11,574 nucleotides of DNA from positions 1-11,574 of the forward strand of contig CAWUTX010000009.1 in the NCBI GenBank assembly GCA_963925015.1, written 5' to 3'. Shown here in pieces: positions 6,683 through 11,574 of this stretch. The notes beneath the pieces were generated by a model that searched no databases, was not told the DNA's origin, and saw nothing but the letters and a program-made list of their open reading frames with translations. The DNA is from JAQBXX01 sp963925015 (GTDB lineage: Bacteria; Pseudomonadota; Gammaproteobacteria; SURF-13). Position 1 is the first letter of the stretch; the number at the start of each line of letters is the position of its first letter. A program made the position numbers and the translations under genes.

Positions 6683-7414
6683 TTAGCTGTTTTTGCGCCC
6701 ATCCAGCATCTCAATCAGCCGCTCCGCCGGCACGTAACCCGGAACCAGGCTGCCGTCTTCGAGCACGAGTGTCGGCGTGCCGGAGACGCCGACCTGTTTC
6801 GCCGCCTGCATATGCTGCTGCACCGGGTTGGCGCAGGTCTTTTGCGGCACGGCTTCCTCCGCCTTGGCATGGGTAAGCGCGGCGTTGCGATCCTTGGCGC
6901 ACCATGCCGAAACCGCCTTTACATAGGGCGGTGAATCTATTCCCGTGCGCGGATAGGCCAAATAACGTACCTTGATGCCGTATTTGTTGAGTTGCGCCAT
7001 TTCGCCGTGCATCTTTCTGCAGTAGCTGCAATCAATATCGGTAAACACCGTAATGGTATGTTTTACCTGTTTGGGCGCAAATACAATCATGCTTTTTTCG
7101 CCAATCCCGTTAATCACCTTGAGGCGCACCTGGTTCCGCTTTAACTCCGTCAGATTTTCCTGCTGCGCCACGTCGATGAGATCACCGCGCATGAGATAGC
7201 GGCCATCCTGCGTCATATATAAAAGTGTGGCGCCGTAGCTGATTTCATATATTCCGGGAATTGCCGAGGTGGTAACACTATCGGGCTTTTTACCGGGCAG
7301 CAAGGTCTCCAGCACTTTATTGATTTTCGCCGTCTCGTCTGCGGCCTGTGCGGATGTGAATGCGGTCAGCAGTAATGCCGCAAGCACCCCCGCCGACACT
7401 GATTTTTTACCCAC
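6683..7414 (-). CDS. dsbC: DsbC, periplasmic thiol:disulfide isomerase
   Basis: Periplasmic enzyme that reshuffles wrong disulfide bonds in exported proteins; it is kept reduced by DsbD. The 243-residue precursor starts with a signal peptide (MGKKSVSAGVLAALLLTAFT, cleavage likely after SAQA at about residue 24). Next come the N-terminal dimerisation domain (about 25-85), a linker and a thioredoxin-like domain. The active site CSYC is at 129-132 (TDIDCSYC), the cis-proline is in SGTPT (Pro214), and the pair Cys172/Cys194 matches the structural disulfide of E. coli DsbC. I chose GTG at 7414 because it has a good AGGAGA site 9 bases upstream and gives a clean signal peptide. The earlier ATG at 7444 would add 10 residues that spoil it. 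It begins 22 bases after yajQ and is probably co-transcribed with it. Confidence 0.95.
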   Translation of the reverse strand: MGKKSVSAGVLAALLLTAFTSAQAADETAKINKVLETLLPGKKPDSVTTSAIPGIYEISYGATLLYMTQDGRYLMRGDLIDVAQQENLTELKRNQVRLKVINGIGEKSMIVFAPKQVKHTITVFTDIDCSYCRKMHGEMAQLNKYGIKVRYLAYPRTGIDSPPYVKAVSAWCAKDRNAALTHAKAEEAVPQKTCANPVQQHMQAAKQVGVSGTPTLVLEDGSLVPGYVPAERLIEMLDGRKNS

Positions 7415-7423
7415 GATGCAATC

Positions 7424-7429
7424 TCTCCT
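7424..7429 (-). promoter_or_regulatory. Shine-Dalgarno site deciding the GTG start of dsbC
   Basis: AGGAGA on the minus strand, separated by 9 bases (GATTGCATC) from GTG at 7414. It lies between the yajQ stop codon and the dsbC start and supports GTG over the ATG at 7444, which has no comparable site. Confidence 0.75.
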
Positions 7430-7436
7430 GAAACAC

Positions 7437-7919
7437 TCAGTCACGAAAGTTGGTGTACTGTAACGGCAGCTCCTGAGGAGAAGTACGCAGCAGCGCCATC
7501 ACCTCCTGCAGATCGTCACGCTTTTTGCCGGTGACGCGCACCTGCTCGCCTTGAATCGCCGCCTGTACCTTCAGCTTCGAGTCCTTAATCAGCTTGACGA
7601 TTTTTTTGGCCAATTCACTCTCGATGCCCTGCCGCACGGTGATTTTCTGCTGCGCCTTACTGCCGCTGATTTCAATCTTGTCGGCTTTGAGCACGGCGAT
7701 ATCCACGCCGCGCTTGGCTAGTTTGCCGTGCAGGATGTCGGTAATCTGCTTGATCTGAAATTCGTTATCCGCATGCAGCGTGAGCAGCATTTCTGCATGC
7801 TCGACATTCGCGCCGGTGCCTTTGAAGTCGAAGCGCGTGCCGATCTCGCGGTTGGCCTGATCGACGGCGTTGGCGAGTTCGTGCATGTCCACTTCGGAGA
7901 CCACATCAAACGACGGCAT
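7437..7919 (-). CDS. yajQ: YajQ family nucleotide/nucleic-acid binding protein
   Basis: Small cytoplasmic protein of 160 residues with two ferredoxin-like halves, the normal length for YajQ. Visible signatures are MPSFDVVSEVDMHELANAVD (1-20), REIGTRFDFKGTGA (24-37), the middle segment EISGSKAQQKITVRQGIE and the C-terminal QGEQVRVTGKKRDDLQEVM. Members bind nucleotides or nucleic acids. The Xanthomonas homolog is reported as a cyclic-di-GMP effector acting on transcription, and whether that holds here cannot be judged from the sequence. The ATG at 7919 is preceded by AGGATA at a suitable distance. It lies 45 bases after the xerD stop and 22 bases before dsbC. No terminator is seen on either side, so it may belong to the long minus-strand transcription unit. 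Confidence 0.95.
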   Translation of the reverse strand: MPSFDVVSEVDMHELANAVDQANREIGTRFDFKGTGANVEHAEMLLTLHADNEFQIKQITDILHGKLAKRGVDIAVLKADKIEISGSKAQQKITVRQGIESELAKKIVKLIKDSKLKVQAAIQGEQVRVTGKKRDDLQEVMALLRTSPQELPLQYTNFRD

Positions 7920-7964
7920 AATAATTATCCTGATTCATAAAATGCATTCGAAAATCATAACACG

Positions 7965-8896
7965 TCAGCCACGCGGGTGATGCCTCGCATGCAGGCTTTT
8001 TAATCGTTCGCGCGCCACATGGGTATAGATTTGCGTGGTGGATAAATCGCTGTGGCCGAGCAGCATCTGCACTACGCGCAGGTCGGCGCCATGATTGAGC
8101 AGGTGGGTGGCGAAGGCGTGGCGCAAGGTGTGGGCGACAAATGCTTGGTGATGCCCGCCCGCTGCGCGTGGCGTTTGATGAGATACCAGAAGCCCTGCCG
8201 CGTCATGTCCTCTCCGCGCCGCGTGGGAAACAGAAAGGCGCTGACCTTTCCGTGCAGCAACTGCGGACGCGCCTCGCTCAAATAGCGTTCCAGCCAGACG
8301 TGGGCCTCTTCACCGAACGGGATCAGGCGCTCCTTCGAGCCTTTGCCGATGACACGCAGCACACCTTGATGCAGATTGATCTGCGGCATCGTGAGCTGTA
8401 CCAGTTCGGACACACGCAATCCACATCCATAGAGCAACTCCAGCATGGTGCGGTCGCGCAGGCCGAGGGCGTCATTGATGTCGGGCGCAGCGAGCAGCGC
8501 CTCGACCTCTGGCTCGGTGAGCGACTTGGGGAGATTGCGCCCCAGCTTGGGACTCGCCACCAGTGCGCTGGGGTCTTGCTGCAGACGACCTTCGTGCACC
8601 ATATGGCGATAAAAGCGGCGCAGCGTCGAAATCAGACGTGCGCGGGAGCGCGGCTGCCTGTCCTGCTGTTTCAGCATTTCCAGATAATCCATTACCTGCG
8701 CACGCTCACAGCTCAGCAGGCCGCATTGATGCAATGCAAGCCAGCGCGCATACCCATACAGGTCATTGCGGTACGCGGCGCGTGTGTTGATGCTCAATCC
8801 GTGCTCCAGCCAGAGCACATCGAGAAAGCTTTCGATCAGCACGCCCTCCTCTGCGGCCAGAGGCAGAGGTGCAGTATCAGATGGACTGTCGCTCAT
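7965..8896 (-). pseudogene. xerD: Tyrosine recombinase XerD, interrupted by a one-base frameshift
   Basis: XerD acts with XerC at dif to resolve chromosome dimers. The intact N-terminal part (from ATG 8896) shows the core-binding domain (about 15-110) and the start of the catalytic domain, with Arg161 in GCGLRVSELV and the lysine of VIGKGSKERLIPFG (182-195). After KHLSP (255) the frame shifts. The original frame ends at 8072 with unrelated residues, giving 274 aa. One frame over, the expected end continues HTLRHAFATHLLNHGADLR, VVQMLLGHSDLSTTQIYTHV and a short tail to TGA at 7965-7967. Restoring one base in the CCC run at 8132-8134 (minus strand) gives a normal 310-residue XerD. As read, the catalytic His256, Arg259, His282 and Tyr291 are lost from the main product. 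The downstream part is well preserved, so this is either a recent mutation or a sequencing error. Its start overlaps ogt by 20 bases. Confidence 0.9.
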
Positions 8897-9374
8897 GCTC
8901 CAGCAGCCAGCGTTTGATGCCGAGTTGGGTGCCCGCGATGGCACCAGAATAGCCGCCCAGGCCATCGCACGCCACGATACGGTGACACGGCACAATGATC
9001 GGCACCGGATTGGCGCGGCAGGCGTTGCCCACGGCGCGCGCGCCGGTGGCAAGTTGTGTGGCGAGCGCTCCGTAACTGATGGTCGCGCCCGCAGGGAGAT
9101 TTAACAATACTTGCCACACGCGCTGTTGAAACGCTGTGCCTTGCAGAGACAAGGGAATGGAAAATGTATGACGCGGATGGGTGAAGTAACGTAACAACTG
9201 GCCCACAACGCGTTGTGCGAACGCCGTGGTGGGTGCGATGTCGGCGTGACGCAGGGAGAGAAAATCTATGCTACTGACGGCTTGCTGCTGTATGCATACG
9301 CCAAGCTTGGCGTGCAGGCCGAGGGGAGCGGCCAAGATGGCCGCGTAGGTCCGAACAGCGACCGGCGCGGCCAT
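8877..9374 (-). CDS. ogt: Methylated-DNA--[protein]-cysteine S-methyltransferase (O6-alkylguanine repair)
   Basis: Suicide repair protein that takes the alkyl group from O6-methylguanine onto its own cysteine. The 165-residue protein has a short N-terminal domain (YAAILAAPLG...SIDFLSL, about 10-41) and the conserved C-terminal domain (about 78-162). The latter holds GTAFQQRVWQVLLNLPAGAT, the DNA-binding turn with the arginine finger (TGARAVGNACRANP, 110-123) and the active site IVPCHRIVACDGLGGYSG with Cys130. Homologs usually end this stretch GYSGGL; here it is GYSGAI. ATG 9374 follows a GGAG site closely and sits only 7 bases after the rplS stop codon, so it is probably read from the rplS transcript. 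Its last 20 bases overlap xerD. It lacks the long N-terminal Ada domain, so it is an Ogt/MGMT-type enzyme. Confidence 0.93.
   Translation of the reverse strand: MAAPVAVRTYAAILAAPLGLHAKLGVCIQQQAVSSIDFLSLRHADIAPTTAFAQRVVGQLLRYFTHPRHTFSIPLSLQGTAFQQRVWQVLLNLPAGATISYGALATQLATGARAVGNACRANPVPIIVPCHRIVACDGLGGYSGAIAGTQLGIKRWLLEHERQSI
9328..9344. repeat. Perfect small palindrome inside the 5' end of ogt
   Basis: GCGGCCAAGATGGCCGC forms a 7-base stem with a 3-base loop (AGA). It encodes part of the ogt N-terminus (AAILAA on the minus strand). Together with the neighbouring TGTAGCTCCTACA it resembles the palindromic units of REP elements common in gammaproteobacteria. It is in frame within a family-conserved segment, so coincidence is quite possible. 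Confidence 0.35.
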
Positions 9375-9386
9375 GTAGCTCCTACA
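9374..9386. repeat. Short hairpin covering the rplS stop codon and the ogt ribosome site
   Basis: TGTAGCTCCTACA can fold as TGTAG-CTC-CTACA (5-base stem, 3-base loop). On the minus strand it contains the rplS TAG stop and the GGAG ribosome site of ogt, and it touches the ogt ATG. A ribosome finishing rplS would open it, so it could couple ogt translation to L19 synthesis. The stem is short, so this is a suggestion only. Confidence 0.3.
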
Positions 9387-9726
9387 GCTTTTCCTGAATG
9401 CGCGCTTCCTTGCCTTGCAAGTCGCGCAGATAGTACAGCTTGGCGCGGCGCACCGCTCCACGGCGCTTCACGGTGATGTCATGGATGCTCGGGCTGTAGG
9501 TCTGGAACACGCGCTCCACACCTTCGCCATGCGACATCTTGCGCACGGTAAAGGCCGAGTTGAGGCCACGGTTGCGGCGCGCGATTACGACGCCTTCGAA
9601 AGCCTGCAAGCGTTCGCGCGTGCCTTCCTTCACCTTGATCTGAACCACGACGGTATCGCCCGGTGAAAAAGCCGGCACCTTGCGTGACATTTGTTCGGCT
9701 TCGATTTGTTGAATGATGTTGCTCAT
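9382..9726 (-). CDS. rplS: 50S ribosomal protein L19
   Basis: Large-subunit protein at the interface with the small subunit. The 114-residue sequence is of normal length and shows the family blocks PAFSPGDTVVVQIKVKEG (18-35), RERLQAFEGVVIARRNRGLN (37-56), the core FTVRKMSHGEGVERVFQTYS (59-78) and the C-terminal KRRGAVRRAKLYYLRDLQGK (88-107). An AAGGAA site lies about 9 bases upstream of the ATG at 9726. It is the last gene of the rpsP-rimM-trmD-rplS block, 12 bases after trmD. No terminator follows. Instead ogt begins 7 bases after the stop codon, so transcription probably continues into ogt and xerD. Confidence 0.98.
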   Translation of the reverse strand: MSNIIQQIEAEQMSRKVPAFSPGDTVVVQIKVKEGTRERLQAFEGVVIARRNRGLNSAFTVRKMSHGEGVERVFQTYSPSIHDITVKRRGAVRRAKLYYLRDLQGKEARIQEKL

Positions 9727-9738
9727 GGCAGTATTCCT

Positions 9739-10476
9739 TCAATTATTCTCTTCAATAAATTCGTCCAACAGACGGCGTTGTTCAGGCGTCAGTGTCATCC
9801 CTTCCAGCAGATCGGGCCGCCGCAACCAGGTGCGCCCCAGCGCCTGCTTCTCGCGCCAGCGTGCAATCGCGCGATGGTCTCCGCTCAACAGCACCTCCGG
9901 CACGCGCAGGCCGTCGATTTCCTCGGGCCGCGTGTAGTGCGGAGTGTCGAGCAGTCCGCTGGCAAATGAATCCTGCGCGGCGGAGTCCTCGTGCCCCAGC
10001 GCACCCGGCAACAAACGGGTGATGGCGTCGATCATCACCATCGCCGCCAGCTCTCCGCCGGAGAGCACATAGTCGCCTATCGACCATTCCGCATCGACGT
10101 GCGTGGCAATCACGCGCTCATCGATGCCTTCATAACGTCCGGCCACCAGCACCAGTCGTGCGTGTGCGGCAAGTGCCTTTGCCCCGGCCTGATCCAGACG
10201 CCGTCCCTGCGGCGTGAGGTAGACCACATGGGCCTGTTCCTCTCCCGCACCGCGCGCGGCATCGATCGCACCACGCAGGGGCTGCACCTGCATCACCATC
10301 CCCGGCCCGCCGCCGTAAGGGCGGTCATCCACCGTGTGGTGGCGGTCATGCGCGTAATCGCGCGGGTTCCAGCGCGTGAGCCGCAGCACGCCGCTCTTCA
10401 GCGCCCGGCTCGTGATGCCGTAGTCCGCCAGCGCATCCAGCATCTGCGGAAACAGCGTGACTACTGCTATTTCCAT
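9739..10476 (-). CDS. trmD: tRNA (guanine37-N1)-methyltransferase TrmD
   Basis: Methylates G37 of tRNAs carrying a G at position 36, preventing +1 frameshifts during decoding; a SPOUT-class enzyme with a trefoil knot and a homodimeric active site. The 245-residue protein shows the N-terminal VVTLFPQM (5-12), DDRPYGGGPGMVM (50-62) and the knot segments YLTPQGRR (86-93) and VLVAGRYEGIDERV (109-122). SAM-pocket residues lie in EWSIGDYVLSGGELAAMVMI (130-149), followed by SGLLDTPHYTRP (173-184) and VPEVLLSGDHRAI (192-204). All are conserved. ATG 10476 has a GGAG site about 8 bases upstream. It lies 16 bases after rimM and 12 before rplS in the standard operon order. Confidence 0.98.
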   Translation of the reverse strand: MEIAVVTLFPQMLDALADYGITSRALKSGVLRLTRWNPRDYAHDRHHTVDDRPYGGGPGMVMQVQPLRGAIDAARGAGEEQAHVVYLTPQGRRLDQAGAKALAAHARLVLVAGRYEGIDERVIATHVDAEWSIGDYVLSGGELAAMVMIDAITRLLPGALGHEDSAAQDSFASGLLDTPHYTRPEEIDGLRVPEVLLSGDHRAIARWREKQALGRTWLRRPDLLEGMTLTPEQRRLLDEFIEENN

Positions 10477-10492
10477 GGGGCTATCTCCGCAG

Positions 10493-11029
10493 CTAAAATT
10501 CAGGATCCCAATCCACTCGCAACACAGCCTGCGCGCGGTCGATCTCTCGCACCACTACACCCGGTATGTAGGGGATCAACCGCTCCCGCTCACCCTTGAC
10601 CACCAGTACATCGTTGGCGCCAGTCTCCATCAGGTGATCGACTACGCCCAGTGCAATCCCGTCCAGCGTCACCACTTTGAGGCCGACCAGATCAGCCCAG
10701 TAATACTCGCCCGCATCGAGCGTGGGCAACCGGTCACGGCTGACGGCGATCTCGGTACCCAGCACTTGCTGGGCCGCGTCGCGGTCATGGTGCGCCTCAA
10801 ACCGCACGACAACACCCTTACCCTGATGGCGCCCTTCGGCAACCGCCTGCTCCACCCAGGGCGCGTCTGGCGCTGCGTCGATTGAACGCAGATGCCACGG
10901 ACGATAATTCAGGATATTTTCTACAGGCGCAGTATAGGAAACAATCTTCAACCAGCCCCGCACCCCGAACAGGCCGACGACCCGGCCCACTACGATCAGG
11001 CGCGGCGTCCCTGCCTCGCCTGCGGACAA
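10493..11029 (-). CDS. rimM: Ribosome maturation factor RimM
   Basis: Helps assemble the 30S head domain by binding S19. The protein has the N-terminal RimM barrel (VVGRVVGLFGVRGWLKIVSY, then ENILNYRPW) and a C-terminal PRC-barrel (GEYYWADLVGLKVVTLDG to ERLIPYIPGVV), ending VLRVDWDPEF. The start is uncertain. The first ATG in frame (11113) would overlap rpsP by over 80 bases and add unrelated residues. I prefer TTG at 11029, one base after the rpsP stop codon, giving 178 residues, the family's usual length. A GTG at the VVG segment is another option. No strong Shine-Dalgarno site is visible, so translation may be coupled to rpsP. It sits second in the rpsP-rimM-trmD-rplS operon. Confidence 0.93.
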   Translation of the reverse strand: MSAGEAGTPRLIVVGRVVGLFGVRGWLKIVSYTAPVENILNYRPWHLRSIDAAPDAPWVEQAVAEGRHQGKGVVVRFEAHHDRDAAQQVLGTEIAVSRDRLPTLDAGEYYWADLVGLKVVTLDGIALGVVDHLMETGANDVLVVKGERERLIPYIPGVVVREIDRAQAVLRVDWDPEF

Positions 11030-11030
11030 C

Positions 11031-11273
11031 TCAGGCCGCGTGGTTCTTGATGAGCCCGGCGACACGGTCGGACGGCTTCGCGCCCTGCGAAATCCAGTAG
11101 CCGATGCGTTCATTGTCCAGCGTGAGTTTCACTTCACCGCCAGTGGCGACAGGGTTGAAAAACCCCACGCGCTCAATGTAGCGCCCATCACGCGGCTGAC
11201 GGCTGTCAGTCACGACGATGTTATAAAACGGGCGCTTCTTCGCGCCACCGCGAGCCATGCGTATGGTTACCAT
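11031..11273 (-). CDS. rpsP: 30S ribosomal protein S16
   Basis: Small-subunit assembly protein, 80 residues, the usual length. It shows the family N-terminus MVTIRMARGGAKKRPFYNIV (1-20), the core TDSRQPRDGRYIERVGFFNP and the C-terminal ERIGYWISQGAKPSDRVAGL. The ATG at 11273 has GAGGA about 9 bases upstream. It opens the rpsP-rimM-trmD-rplS operon and follows ffh after a 132-base gap, the order common in beta- and gammaproteobacteria. Confidence 0.98.
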   Translation of the reverse strand: MVTIRMARGGAKKRPFYNIVVTDSRQPRDGRYIERVGFFNPVATGGEVKLTLDNERIGYWISQGAKPSDRVAGLIKNHAA

Positions 11274-11335
11274 CGTAGTCTATCCTCATTAAAATCGGGC
11301 TCAGGCCTTACGGCAACAACCTGAACAAGCGCGTT

Positions 11336-11341
11336 ATTCTA
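11336..11341 (-). promoter_or_regulatory. Candidate -10 box for the rpsP operon
   Basis: TAGAAT on the minus strand matches five of six consensus bases. A transcription start near 11329 would leave a leader of about 55 bases before rpsP. The -35 position at a 17-base spacing (TTCCTT) is poor, so this is a weak call. The rest of the 132-base ffh-rpsP gap holds no gene, and no clear hairpin terminator follows ffh. Confidence 0.3.
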
Positions 11342-11405
11342 CGTGAAAAGTGCGCGCCAAGGAAGGCTTTATCACCGGGGAAATAGGGTGGGGAAACGCC
11401 GCCCG

Positions 11406-11574
11406 CTAGAACGGCAAACGCCCCTTGAGGCCGCGCAGCAGCTTGGCCATGCCGCCTTTGGCCATTTGCTTCATCATGCGCTGCATCTGGTCGAACTGCT
11501 TGAGCATGCGGTTGACGTCCTGCACCTGGGTGCCGGAACCGGCGGCGATGCGGCGCTTGCGTGGGCCGTTGAGG
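11406..11574 (-). CDS. ffh: Signal recognition particle protein Ffh (C-terminal end only)
   Basis: The last 55 codons are present; the rest lies beyond the window edge. They encode the end of the methionine-rich M domain that binds 4.5S RNA and signal peptides: LNGPRKRRIAAGSGTQVQDV, then NRMLKQFDQMQRMMKQMAKG and a tail KLLRGLKGRLPF before TAG. The RRIAAGSGT segment is the Ffh hallmark, and the run of methionines is typical. Ffh is the GTPase that delivers nascent membrane proteins to FtsY. It sits directly upstream of rpsP, as in many proteobacteria. Confidence 0.96.
   Translation of the reverse strand, partial: LNGPRKRRIAAGSGTQVQDVNRMLKQFDQMQRMMKQMAKGGMAKLLRGLKGRLPF

Noticed and set aside
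8141..8917. 258-codon plus-strand frame opposite xerD
   Set aside because: The opposite strand carries unmistakable XerD sequence, and this frame has no domain features or ribosome site.
10882..11113. Long start for rimM at ATG 11113
   Set aside because: It would overlap rpsP by more than 80 bases and add 28 residues unlike RimM; the TTG one base after the rpsP stop gives the normal length.
11384..11405. GGGGAAA direct repeats after ffh as a terminator
   Set aside because: They are direct, not inverted, repeats and no T-run follows on the minus strand, so no terminator can be supported.
1..11574. A novel defence, mobile or biosynthetic system
   Set aside because: Every sizeable reading frame with coding character is a known housekeeping family. 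Apart from the IS remnant there are no phage, nuclease, toxin or repeat-array signals.

Overview
This is a GC-rich chromosomal window from a gammaproteobacterium, probably an environmental lineage. Three things point there: the rpsP-rimM-trmD-rplS block next to ffh, a DsbC-type disulfide isomerase beside xerD, and the aguA-aguB pair. I cannot name the genus. The window is mostly housekeeping. I found no CRISPR array, prophage, toxin-antitoxin pair, tRNA or rRNA, and nothing that looks like a new multi-gene system.

Layout. At 1-1268, on the minus strand, lie the start of lolD and a complete LolC/E-type permease of the lipoprotein-releasing ABC transporter. Positions 1269-2108 hold no intact gene. 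That stretch contains a frameshifted IS3-type transposase OrfA remnant, an AT-rich patch and an unidentified 3' reading-frame tail, so it looks like scar tissue at a rearrangement junction. At 2109-6515, plus strand, comes a tight run: agmatine deiminase (aguA), N-carbamoylputrescine amidase (aguB), an RsmB-type rRNA cytosine methyltransferase, and a divergent DAHP synthase. A short non-coding convergence point (6516-6682) follows. From 6683 to the end everything is on the minus strand. In transcription order this is ffh (3' end only), rpsP, rimM, trmD, rplS, ogt, xerD, yajQ, dsbC.

How the genes work together. AguA and AguB turn agmatine into putrescine in two steps. The methyltransferase is translationally coupled to aguB, and the DAHP synthase opens aromatic amino acid synthesis. 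On the minus strand, Ffh (signal recognition), S16, RimM, TrmD and L19 form the classic translation block. Ogt repairs alkylated DNA, XerD resolves chromosome dimers, YajQ is a nucleotide or nucleic-acid binding protein and DsbC repairs periplasmic disulfides.

The points most worth checking are: a one-base frameshift in xerD just before its C-terminal catalytic residues (a real lesion or a sequencing error); altered metal-site residues in the DAHP synthase; the IS scar between the lol and agu genes; and small palindromes at the rplS/ogt junction and after dsbC.
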